DNA of 43,100 nucleotides, taken from the NCBI GenBank assembly GCA_943704495.1, contig CALSCR010002816.1, positions 1-43,100 of the forward strand. The letters run 5' to 3'. A program made the translations under genes and the position numbers. The notes beneath the pieces were generated by a model, which saw nothing but the letters and a program-made list of their open reading frames with translations, made no database searches and was not told the DNA's origin. This document shows, piece by piece, positions 12,315 to 23,600 of the stretch. How positions within the stretch are numbered: position 1 is the stretch's first letter; the number at the start of each line of letters is the position of its first letter. Origin of the DNA: Pigoraptor chileana (taxonomy: Eukaryota > Opisthokonta > Filasterea).

Positions 12315-12971
12315 TATGGCGACAAGTCACCGGACGGAGATTCAAGTGTTTTTCTCAATGCCACCACAAAACAAAACAAGAGAGTGCGCAAAATGTGTTA
12401 AGAAGCAGCGAGTATAATCCTGTTTCCATCTTATATAAGATTGGTTTCATCATGGGAAAAAGTGTGTGTCATCTAATGGTCAGTATTCTCCACCACCCCG
12501 AACAAACATGACGTCATGGCGACTAACCCTTGGCAACCCTAGCCCCGAACCGCCGGGACAGCTAGGGTTCACTAACCCTATCCCGACAGCCAGGGTTAGG
12601 GACGCGCGGAATTACACGTGCGCGCGGACCAATCAGCGCCGACCACCGACGACAGCCGCACCAATGGGAGCACAGAAAGGCCAGAGGTTGGAGCCTTTTG
12701 GCGCATGCGTTGTTGTGTCCGATGTCACAACTCGAGTCCATCACGTGCTTGCGGATCCCCCCAAGAGAGACAATCCAAAAAGACGACACGGTTATGTTTA
12801 TTGAACACGTTATGTGTATTGAACTTATGGGTTTGATTGATTCCCTTTGAATTTCCTTTCCCCCTTGCTATTGAACAGCCGGGATTAATCACATTTCTCA
12901 CTGTGCGGACATAACACACACACACACACAAATACGCGCGCGCACATACACGCGACCTCCGACAGTCGAGG
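12315..12971. promoter_or_regulatory. Bidirectional promoter between PDE12 and FARAT
   Basis: The genes are 657 bases apart and diverge. Visible sites: a palindromic CRE (TGACGTCA, 12509-12516); AACCCTAG (12535-12542); CTAGGGTT (12562-12569); AACCCTA (12574-12580); AGGGTTAGG (12592-12600); and two CCAAT boxes (CCAATCA at 12629-12635 and CCAAT at 12661-12665). A CA repeat lies at 12917-12930, just upstream of the FARAT ATG. CRE and CCAAT pairs are typical of TATA-less bidirectional promoters in opisthokonts. Activity is inferred. Confidence 0.5.
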
Positions 12972-15900
12972 ATGGCATCCAACGCCGTCTCCGCAACGCG
13001 CGTAGGCGATTTCTTTGCCACCAAGGACTTGCTTGTGACGGGATCGACTGGCTTTCTCGGCAAGGTTATTGTTGAAAAAGTGCTCCGCTCGATTCCAAAC
13101 GTCGGTCGTCTGTACTTGTTCATGCGCCCGAGCACGAAAGATTCAACCGAGAAACGCTTTGACGAGTTTCTTGCATCCCCAATTTTCGACCGCCTTCGCG
13201 CCGAGCGCAGTGGGTTTGACGAATGGGCACGGAGTAAGCTTGTGCTTGTGCAGAGTGACCTGACAGCTGGAAAGAATCTCGGCGTTGCCCCGTCGGTTGT
13301 TGAGGAGCTTTCTGCGAATGTAGCGATCGTTTTGCACTGTGCGGCAACGGTGGATTTCAACGAGCGGCTGGATGCCGCTTGCAAGATTAACGTGCTTGGG
13401 ACCATCGAGTTGCTTGCGATGGCAAAGAAGTTCAGGAAGCTCGAGGCATTTGTGCACGTCTCGACGGCATATGTCAACTCTAATCTGGCGGACGGTGTTG
13501 TCAACGAGCAGATCTATCCGATGACGTTCGGCGATCCGGCAGCAATTGTCGAAGCCATTCTGAAGTCGAGCGAAAAAGGTGCGTTGTTGTTTCGTTTTGT
13601 GTGTTGTAGCACATTGACTTGCGCGTGTGGGTCTGTATCATATAGCCTGATTTGAGGACGAAACCGCTGATCCCAATTATCTTGCCCACATTGTGCGCAG
13701 AAATCGAAGCCCTCACGGCGCGCGTTCTGACACAATATCCCAACACATATACGTTCACGAAGTCCCTTGCCGAGCATATGCTCCAAAGACACCGGGGAAA
13801 CGTCCCCATTGCGTTTGTGCGCCCAACGATCATTGGGTGTTCCGCTGTTGAGCCAGTGCCGGGATGGGTGGGTGGTGCGATTGCATGTTGTGTGGTTGTG
13901 TGTGCTGTGTTTTGCGTGTGTGTTTGTGTGCTGTAGTTTTGTGTGGTTGTTTACTTTTGCACTCCCGCTTCTCACAACTTAGACAACAGGCCTCCTAGCA
14001 TACAAACAAACAAACGCATGCGCACAGACAACACCACAAAACATCGACTAACTTGTGTACATGCTAATGCAGATCGATGCAATCAGTGCGGCGGCTGCGT
14101 GCCTTCTCTTTTGCGGCATGGGCATCATCACGGCTTTCCCTGGAAGCGGCGACAATATTGCAGATCTCATTCCAGTCGATCACGTGTCCAATCTCATCCT
14201 CGTCGCAGCGGCCCGCGTGGGGACTCCTGCGTCGGAAAACCCGCTGGAAAATTCCGATCGCCCGATTCCGATATACCATTCGGGGACGTCGGAGCGCAAC
14301 CCCGTTGACTGGGAGCTCGTTGCCCAGGCGACCGTCACATACTGGCGCCTCAACCCCACACCAAAGCGCATTGCTGACCCCTCCATGCTGCTCATTGGGA
14401 ATGACTTTCTCTTTCAGACGCAGTTTTTCCTTTCGTACGATCTCACGTCGATGCTCTACTCGATGTTTGCGGCGATGCAGATGGGGACAAACCCAAACGC
14501 ATCCAAAACGGCCCGTCGTCTCAAGAAGATGACGCAGCGTGCACGCAGCCTTGCCAATACCTTCCGCCACTTTGTCTCGCACGAGTGGATATTCGATGCA
14601 TCCGGCGCCAAGTCCGTCCGCGAAGGATTTGTGAGCCGCGCCGACATTGACGGGTACCCAATTGACGAGCAATCGATCCATTGGCCGTCATACATTGCTA
14701 CCTTTTGCTACGGTCTCCAGCGGTTCGTTCTCAAGGAAAGGGCGCGCCAGCCTAGTAACGCGCCGCCTTTTGAGTGCCTCATTTCGGAGGATCCGCGGGC
14801 GTCTGGACTCTCCAAGCGCTATCCGGACGTCACTTTTGCGATGCGATCCCGGAGAGACCTGCCCCGATACAAGGAAGTAAAGCCCCTCACTCCTTCAATG
14901 TACGTCGACCGCGTTCTCATCTCGGAGGGCGTCCGCACGGTGATTGCGCAGCTTGTCGCAGACGGCGTTGAGTCGCAGGATGCTGCATCGCGGCGTGCAC
15001 GTGCCATTGCCACGCGCATGGCGCACACAATGAGCGAGACGTCGGTGCGCGCGTTTGGGTTTGCGCTTAGGAAGATTATCCGTCGGTTGTACAAGCACGT
15101 TCTTGTTGATACTAGCCGCATGGAGGAGCTGCGCAGGGCAATGGAGGCCGGCCCCGTCGTGCTTATGCCAACGCACCGTTCTTATCTCGACTTTCTTATC
15201 CTGTCGTACGTGATGTTCTCGCTCGATATGCCTGTGCCCGTCATCTGTGCGGGGGAGGACTTTCTCGGAATGGGTGTTGTTGCATCCCTCCTGCGCAACA
15301 GCGGCGCATTTTTCATTCGCCGCAGCTTTGGCGACGACTCCCTGTACAAGGCCATCTTTGGCGAGTATGTCAGGTTGCATGTGGAGCGGCCGTCGCATCC
15401 GATCGAATTTTTTGTTGAAGGCACGCGCTCGCGCACCGGAAAGTCGCTTCGTCCGCGGATTGGTATGCTCTCTCTTGTTGCCGAGCCCGTCATGGAGGGC
15501 ACCGTCCCCGACGTGCGCATCTTCCCCGTCGGCATTAGCTACGACAGAATCGTCGAGACAAATCTCTATGCCAACGAGCTGATGGGCGTCCCGAAGCCAA
15601 AGGAGTCTGCCGGGGCCCTTGTGAGGGCGAGGTCGGTGCTCTCGCGCTCTCTCGGCCGCATTCACGTGCGTATGTCAGAGCCGATATCCGTCCGCGATGC
15701 GCTTGCTGGGCGTGTCGACAGGGCGAGACTCACGCTTCTTCCTCGCGAGCTGGCGCCTGGTCGCCTGGCAACGACGGTTCAGCGGCTATCACAGTCGGGA
15801 TCCTCCCAGCCCGCCCTCGCAAAGTCCGTGCTTGCAGAGGCGGCGTCGCAATCCAAAGCATTTACCGCTGCAATTAGCGATCTCTCGCACGAAATTCTGA

Positions 15901-17501
15901 GGCGACAGCAGTCGCAGCTGGTGGCAACGGCTCCCGCGATTGTGGCTGCGGTCGTGCTCAATTGGGCACGTGCGTTCCCCGGGGAATCGCTTCCTCCAAA
16001 TGCGCTGTCGCGGGAGTGCAATTTCGTGCGGAGGGAGCTCGAGTCGCGCGGCTTCATGGTCGATTGGGCCGAGGTTTGTTTCTTTTGTCCTGTCTTGTGT
16101 TCGGGGCAATGTTAATTTTTGGTATACTGTGCCCTTTCCGGGTCAATATTTGCTTTTATCCGAAATTATATTGGGTGTCTATATGTGGATGGTCGTCCTA
16201 TTGGTTGTTATTTACTCTTAGCCGTCTTACAGTACTACTTTCTCAAAACTGTCTCTTATTTATCTGCGCAGTTTGAAGACGACAAGTCGATTATTGCCGG
16301 CGGAATAGAACTCATGGCTGAGTATCTGCACGTTGACGGCGAAGGGTTCGTGCGCGCTGCTACGGACAGCGCCGCATCGGGACGCGAGAATGCCATTGTC
16401 CTGGCCAACTGGCGCAACCAGGTGTGTATGTGTGTGTATGTGTGTGTGTATGTGTGTGTATGTGTGTGTATGTGTGTGTGTATGTGTGTGGGCGTGATGT
16501 GTGAGTGTGTGCATGCATGCGTGCGTGCGCACTTCTCGCACATGCTGGTGTGGTGTGCGTTTGTGTTGCGTTGCATAGACTGGAATCAACAGTGTCAGCG
16601 AAAATTTCCATTTGGGTAAACCCAGCATCTGACGTCGTGCCATCTCCCGTTTACATGCTCGCAGCTGCTGCACCCATTTGCGGCCGATGTCACAGTTGTG
16701 CTTGCCATTCGTCTCGCCGGCGACGGAACACTCAACCACATATCCGTCGCCGTTGACAAAGTTGAGAAGGCGTATGCGTTTGCGGCATCGCTTCTCAGCC
16801 ACGAAATCGTCGGCATCGAGCGCAACGTGTCGCAGGTGAGCCCTAAAATGCACCAGCATGCTCTATTTCCATCCATCTCCTTAATCGCGTATATCTTGAA
16901 CTGCGCTTCAAGCCCCTTTTCCTTCAACCTGTAGGCTTGTGTAATTAAACCCATGCACCTCATTTTTGCCTCTGTTTACTCGCAGACATTTGCGGCGACT
17001 GTCAAGACGCTCTCTGCAAAGGGGGTGCTGTGCGTGACGGAAGGCGGACACATCACCGTCCCTCACGCAGGGCGCCATCTCATCGACTTTCTCTCGGGCC
17101 TCATCACGCCCATCATTGACTCGTATTGGGGTGCAGCACTGCATCTCTTTGGTATGCTTCATCCGACCGCCGCGCGCCCGTTGTCGGCACTCGTCACCGA
17201 CACGCAGAAGGAGCTGCGCGCACTTTACGCCACAGGAAAGCTGCGATCGCCAGAAGCCCTCTCGTCCGACCCCATCAAGAACGCGTTCCATTCCTTCCGG
17301 GACCTCGACCTGCTTGTTCACGTGCGCGCTGAGGGTCTCGCGACAGAACATCTTCCTTACCAGCTTGCCCCTCGCCATCTCACAGACCGTCGAGAACTTA
17401 TGCACATCTACAATTCGATTGTGAAGATGCAAGGAGAAGGACGAGGCTCGGATGTGCCGCCTGAACGTCTACTGCAGTCTGCTGCGGCTGCAAAATTGTG
17501 A
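12972..17501 (+). CDS. FARAT: Bifunctional fatty acyl-CoA reductase / DHAP acyltransferase (FARAT), peroxisomal
   Basis: Six exons (12972-13578, 13701-13867, 14073-16073, 16272-16421, 16665-16835, 16986-17501) encode 1203 residues. The N-terminal half is a fatty acyl-CoA reductase: the NAD(P)H site TGSTGFLGK at 22-30, catalytic YTFTK at 219-223, and a FAR_C region (HWPSYIATFCYGLQRFVLKE). It reduces acyl-CoA to fatty alcohol. The second half is a PlsB/GNPAT-type acyltransferase with all four blocks: THRSYLDF near 624, GAFFIRRS, FFVEGTRSRTGK and IFPVGISYDR. It acylates DHAP or glycerol-3-phosphate. The last three residues are AKL, a canonical PTS1 and the same tripeptide that ends human GNPAT, so the enzyme should sit in the peroxisome lumen. 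The two activities supply both precursors of ether lipids. A FAR-acyltransferase fusion of this order is known from Tetrahymena. All splice phases agree across both halves, so this is one gene. Confidence 0.92.
16422..16498. repeat. GT/TGTA-rich simple repeat in FARAT intron 4
   Basis: The intron begins directly with an imperfect (GTGT)n/GTATGT run, so the 5' splice site is the first unit of the repeat. Length changes here would not affect coding but could shift donor choice, because many GTGTGT alternatives lie downstream. Confidence 0.85.
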
Positions 17502-18034
17502 GGATTTTTTCCGAAGGTGGCTTTTTTTTTTGTGTCGCGCACGGCTGTCGTTTACTAAAGATAGCTAATCACGCCAACAATTATGCATTTAGTATATCTG
17601 GTTTCGAATAGGTCTATAGGTAGTGATTGTACGACATAAAATACCAAATCTGTCGCCTGTCTTAAAATAGCTGCGTTGGCGTGATTGAATTTTCCATACA
17701 AATCTTCATACAAAATGGCTAATGGCGCCAGTGATTGACCCAACTGCGCCAGTCCAATCATCAAATTGCATGCAACCACATGCCTTTTGCCGACACGTAA
17801 GCAAGCTAATCCATCAACACACTGCATACACCCCCCCACATACACCTCCACACACACACGCACAACACATACGTTGGCTTTGACGAGGGGTAAATGCCTA
17901 TGCTGATAGAGGCTGCTGCTGATAGAGTATAACGAAATCACGACTTATCGCAACCGTTGAGAAAACGAGGGTGTGCTTATTAGGTTGCTTCTTGCGAGCT
18001 TTGGGGGAGTTAGTGGCAAGAACACTCAAGAAAA
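17502..18034. other. Intergenic region between FARAT and the wax synthase gene
   Basis: About 530 bases between two genes in the same direction. It contains a T-run just after the FARAT stop (17518-17530) and a C-rich and CA-rich patch at 17827-17870. It presumably holds the FARAT 3' end and the next promoter. No gene is seen. Confidence 0.5.
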
Positions 18035-20161
18035 ATGGCTGCCATGGCGTCGATTGCCATGACGGCTGCGGTCTCTCTTCTCGTCTTTATCGCATTCGTG
18101 ATATACAAGATAGTTGTTTCTGCCTTTAAGGTATGCATTTTGCTCCCGGGTAACAGAACAAACAGACCCCCTTAATTGCCTAATTTCGCATTCAATTATT
18201 AACGAACAACTTGTGCGCGAATATGCCTTTTGTTTGTTTGTTTTATTCTTTGTGCATATAGCCCTCTGCACCGACCGTACGGCATATTAAGAGCGAACCA
18301 AAGGTCAAGAGCCTCAATGGCGCTGAGAACATGTTCCTGCATCTCGAGGACTCGGAGCGTCGTCAAACGATTGCGGGCATCCTAGTGTTTGATGGCCCTA
18401 TTTCGCGCGAGGCTGTCGAAAAAAGTGAGTTGTGCGTTTGATGTGCAATCTTCGTCATAGGTTCCCACTCGGCAGTTGTCGTCTGCAAAAAGGTTCCCCG
18501 TGCGATTACGAGTCGCGGTTTGTTAGCCTGCAAAATGTACTTATTTTCTCTGTCACACCCATGTTTTATATATATTTATTATGCAGCCATGTCGAATGCT
18601 GTTGAGAAGCACCGGCGCCTGCGTCAGGTGATTGTCGGCACACGCATCCCTTTTATCAGTGGATTCAAGGACTACCATAACTTCAAGCTGAGCGACCACA
18701 TTGTCGAAGAGTTTATTGGATCGGAGGATGAAAAGGTTTTGCAAGCGTCCATCGCGGGAAAGATTGCGACTCCATTCAATAAGGTGTGTGAAGACCGCGC
18801 ATCTGGTGAACAGGATCTTTAGGAATCGTTCTTTGGGATTTCGTTTCCTCGTAACTCATTATTTGTATTTGTGTGCATGTGTTTTCATATGACAGACGCG
18901 ACCCATGTGGGAGGCGACCATCTTTCACGGTATTGGAAATTCGAGCGCGCTGTTCCTTCGTATGCATCATGCAATTGGCGACGGGATGTCCGCCAACATT
19001 CTCCTTGCTGCGTCTGCACTCGACGATGCCGGGGTTTCCTATGCGGAAGTGATCAAGAAGGTATGTATGCTGTTTCAGGCCTGCCCTCCGCTCTCATCGT
19101 TGACAACTGTTGTGAAAGTTTCATAATTGTATTATTATTTGCTCAATGCCTTGCTGTGTTCGTTGTGTGTGTGAATCTCACTCTTTTGACCTTTTGTTTT
19201 GTTTGGGGTTATGCAGTCGTTTGAGCAAATGATGCGTGGTCGGCGTCGGTCGAATAGCATGAACACATCGACGGCGTACTTTAACCTGCGCTCCCTCGGC
19301 GTCTCGTCGCGCGGCATGATCCTTGTCGGCGCACTGTGGGCACTGTCTCGACCGATTTCTGTTCTCATGCGCCAATACGGAGTGCTCCGCCACTTTGGAG
19401 TGTCCGTCGGGCAAGTTCTCGTGGATCTGTTTTTCCTCATTATTGAACGAAAGCAGATCCTCGCAAAGCCGTCAACAAGCGGCAAAGTTGCGTCGTGGAC
19501 GACTGGGGTGAGCCTGGACGAAATCAAGGCGATCAAGTCTGCATTTGGTGTGACGGTCAACGACGTACTTGTGAGCGCCATCACTGGTGCGATGCGCCGT
19601 CACATTGTGCGCCTCGGCCGCAGGGTCCCCAGGGACGTATTCTCGCCCATTCCAGTCATGCTGCGGCGGTCTGTGGCGGAGATTGAGACGCTTCGCAATC
19701 AGGTTGCTGCAGTGTGGCACTTTTTGCCGACTGGGATGGAGGATCCCGTTGCGCGCCTCAAGGAAGTGCACGAGCGCATGCTGGCGCGCAAGAGGAACAG
19801 CCTGTACATGGCGTTTACGCTGGGCAACATGTCGTTCTGGGGTGCGAGCCCGCGGTCGATTGCGCGTCCCGTGTTCAATAACTTTTACGACAAGGCCGTG
19901 TCGATTGTGACTAACGTGTCTGGACCGCAAGGCCTTCTCCGCCTCGAGGGAGTGCCCATCAAGGATATACACATTTTCGGCCTCCAGAGCACGTGCGGTG
20001 GCACCGCAATCTCAATCATCACCTACAATGGACGTGTGAGCGTGACTCTTCTTGCCGATGAGGACGCTGGAAAGGCGGGATGCGCTTCTGAGGTCTTCAT
20101 GATGGACGATTTCCAGTTGGAAATTGCTGCCCTCAAGGAGTTGGCTGCCTGCCGCCATTAA
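18035..20161 (+). CDS. Wax ester synthase / diacylglycerol acyltransferase (WS/DGAT family)
   Basis: Five exons (18035-18130, 18262-18424, 18587-18783, 18896-19060, 19217-20161) give 521 residues. Exon 1 is almost wholly a membrane segment (ASIAMTAAVSLLVFIAFVIY), suggesting an N-terminal anchor in the ER or lipid-droplet membrane. The catalytic HHxxxDG motif is intact as HHAIGDG at 176-182. The C-terminal domain follows the family: a conserved ND in FGVTVNDVLVSAITGAM, VTNVSGPQ, and TYNGRVSVTLLAD near the end. The family joins acyl-CoA to fatty alcohol (wax ester) or diacylglycerol (triacylglycerol). The upstream neighbour makes fatty alcohol, which favours the wax role, though sequence alone cannot settle substrate preference. 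The length is slightly above the usual 450-490 residues because of the anchor and a linker. Confidence 0.9.
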
Positions 20162-20644
20162 TAGCTTGCTCCCAGTGGGCGGTTGTGTATTTCTGGAGGG
20201 GCGAGGCTGGACCTCACCCTTTTCTAGTATGTTTAGCTTGCGTTGCGTTTGCCTATTGTGTATATTTTAGATGTTATGATTCCCATAAAAGGTGTTTTAT
20301 GGATCCCATGAAATGTTCTATGCTTAGACATCATCCACGGAAATTTCACACCGAGCCAAACGGCGGGCGTCAGCAAAGTTCAGCACAATGACTGACAGGT
20401 GTGGGTGTGTGCGTGTGTGTGTGTGAACACTCGCACTTTCTGGCAATACACTTGCTGGGTACACACATGCAACACACACAGAGCAGCATGTGCGCAACAT
20501 AAGAATGCTCTTGCAAGGATGTACGCTAGCGCTCCCAATACTTGAAACTTGCACGGTTCATCATCATCTGAAGAGGCATACATTTTTTTGTTACTGTTGT
20601 CGTTTACAGTGTTGCGGAGGGCGTCCGTCCCAGAACCAACCGAA
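20162..20644. promoter_or_regulatory. Upstream region of the hydrolase gene with a likely 5'UTR acceptor
   Basis: The gap contains CA/GT repeats at 20399-20480. Near 20581-20609 a T-rich tract ends in ttacag, a good 3' splice site about 35 bases before the next ATG, which suggests a 5' untranslated exon upstream. No coding gene is seen. Confidence 0.4.
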
Positions 20645-23600
20645 ATGGCCGAGAGTGAGCTTATTCATCGCAAAGGTCGTCATGCCGAATCCGAAGGAGT
20701 GCGGAGCCCCAAGGCTGCGGATGCGCCTTCATCCCACAAGCACGTGGATGAGACGCTGGCGTTTGCTGACAACTCTGAGGACGGCAACGTAACATCGCCC
20801 GTCAAGGCCGATGAGGCCAAGTCCGAAGAAGTGAAAGAGACCAGCCTGGGATCAGCTTCAATTGTTGACGCTAAGGAGGAGGAGGATAAGGAGACTCCCA
20901 CCTCGCCGACCTCCGAGGGGCTGAAGAAGCGTAAGGTCAAGGCCGGCGAGAAAGATGCCGAGGCCGTAACACCCGGTTCGCCGAAGTCGCCGGGTGCGAA
21001 AAAGGATGCGAAAAAGGATGCGAAAAAGGATGCCAAGAAGGAAGAAACAAAAGATAGTGGCGAAACTGTCACGTCTAGGAAAGAGGATGCGAAGGGAAAG
21101 GGGACTGTCGAGAATGTTGCGTCTGGCGCTGTGAAGGGCGCTGGGGAGGCACAAGAGAAGGTCGACAAGGACAAGCTGCACGCCGACGTTGCGTCTGCCC
21201 CGGTGCATGCGCGGTCGCGTGGCCTGCATCCGTGTGTGGCGCTTGCCGTGTCCATGTTTGTCTTCTTCCTGGGTACATTCATGCTGAGTGATACTGGAAC
21301 TATGGTGAGCTGCGTGCAAGTTAATGTTGAGTGCATCGAAAGAATGAAAGTTTCTCCCTCCCGTCTCATCAAGCACGGAGATGTACCTCATCCGCTGTGC
21401 TGATTTTGCACAAAGGCCCTCGCTAACACAAGTGAACACATTCCATGCTATGTGCACTCTACATCAGGATGACACAAAGCTACCCGAGGCAGTGCGACAT
21501 CACCTCGACCACGGCGTCGTTGTTCCCGTCTTTGTGGGCGAACAGAAACTCCGCATCTTCGCCCGCATTGATGGCCCCCGTGATGCATCGGAGGTTGTGC
21601 TGCTTGTGCACGGACTCCCAGCGTCGTCTTATTCCTACCGGAATGTTCTCCCAGAGCTTGCATCTCGCGGGGTGAGTTTGAACTCTTTACTTTTTATGTC
21701 AACATTTTGTCTGCGATTGCAAGTCAAGTTATTCCTTCTCTTCTTGTTTGTTTTGTTATCGCGATCATGGTGCAGCTTCTGCTCATGACAGAAACAACAG
21801 CAAACAAACACGAAACCAAAACGCGTGGCAGCGATTGCCGTCTCAGCAGCTCACGCGCTCAACATCATTGCGCCCAGTTGTCTCCTGTTTCATTAGATCT
21901 CATTTGTCAACATCACACATTCCCTCACCAACAGATCCGCGCTGTTGCGTTTGACTTTCCCGGGTTTGGTCTCTCGCACCGTCCCGCGGATGCCCCGTAC
22001 ACGTGGGCGTACTTTGCCTCTGTGATACCCGCCGTCGCCGACTCGCTCAACCTCCCCGCCGTGCATCTCGTCTGCCATGACATCGCCGGCCCCATCTGCG
22101 CACAATACGCCATCAAATCGCCCACGCGCGTGCGCTCCATCACATTCACCAACACATTCCTCAACACCAAGGGGTCGGGTGCTGGCTTCCCGATGTCGAC
22201 AATGGCGGTGAGTAGTTTCCTTTCGTGGAGTTGCACCACCCTCATGATTTGCCTTTTGAGGTTGTCTGCTACCTGTGTCTAGTGCACTCCTTGCCATGCG
22301 GACTGTCTCTCTCTAACATGAGCAATTGGTTTATCTATTATTATAATCGTTATTATTATTATTTTGGTGTTTTGCTGCACGTGCAACAAAAACAAAACAA
22401 AAAACTGATTACCCGCGTTGCATTTCTATTTGCGTCTTGCTTGCCCCCGCCGTGCCAACATGTGCATCCAAACAGCAACATCCCAGCATCGGCAAGCACA
22501 CTCTCTCCTTCCTCTCATCTCCCGCTGGCCTTCCCCTCGCGTGGCTCCTCCTCCGCCGCAGCGCATCCAGCTCGATCTCGTTTTCGGACGCTCACGCGTA
22601 CATGCATTTGATTACCCGCAGTGACGGGGGTGCCGCCTTCCTCAAGACGCTGGGAGGATACAACGCATCCGCAGAGCATTCGACCTTCCTTGCTGACGGT
22701 CTGAAGACCATCTCGGAAACGATGCCGATGCAAATACTGGTGGCAACACGGGACACAGTGGTGGGTATGAGGCTTCTCTCTCGCACGCTCTCTTATTTTT
22801 CTCCCCCCCCCCCCAGAGTTGTTGTGATGTTCAGCAATCCCTAGTTTTGAACGTGTGCGTCAGGTCATTTTTGGCAATTAATGGTGAGGGCATTCTCATC
22901 GGAGGGCTCTGCCTATTGCCAATCTCTGCGACAACAGAGGGGGTGGGAGGAGGGGGAGGGGGGTGTTTTGGAAATAGAAAACAGGAATTTGCGCTTCAAG
23001 TCGTTGCTTTATTTTATGCGCCATTGTCATGTCCATGGATTCCACTTGAGCAAACAAACACAAACACAAGAGGGAGAAAAACACACTCTCTCCAGTTTCC
23101 GCACTCATCACATTGTTTTGTGGTCTCCGTTTCTCTCTGTATGCAGCCGCACAATGGCGAGCAAGTCGACTATCTTGCAAAAGCCGTTCCAAAGTGTGCA
23201 GTCAAGTGGATGGTTGGGAGGCACGTGCTCCAGGAGGACCATCCGCACACCTTTGCGTCGTACGTTGCCGACTTCATTAGGGAACTGCCGGTAAGTGTTT
23301 CTGCATTTTAATAACACTATGTAATACTTCTTTGCTTTCTTCGTGAGTGTGTGTGGGTGTGTGTGCATGTGTGTGTGTGCATGACATGTGCGTGCGCACC
23401 TGGCAATGTATGCATATATTGTAATTTGGATTGTGCGCTGCTTGTATGAAGTATTATCTCAATTCTTCTTTTGTCTTGTCTTGCCCGTATCCCCACACAG
23501 GCCACGCCCCCGCGCCCTCCGCTTGAGGATTTTGTGTCGGAGGAAGTGCGCCGCGAATTCGAACACGACGGCGCCTCTGCGACTGTTGCGGGGGGTGCCC

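Noticed and set aside
12535-12600. TTAGGG-like strings as an interstitial telomere
   Set aside because: The copies are scattered, mixed in orientation and separated by unique sequence. They fit promoter motifs better than a telomeric array.
14895-15665. 256-codon minus-strand open frame
   Set aside because: It lies wholly antisense to the FARAT acyltransferase exon, whose motifs and frame are certain.
12972-17501. Two separate genes, a reductase and an acyltransferase
   Set aside because: A single uninterrupted exon (14073-16073) spans the reductase C-terminal region and the acyltransferase blocks, so the fusion does not rest on an uncertain splice.
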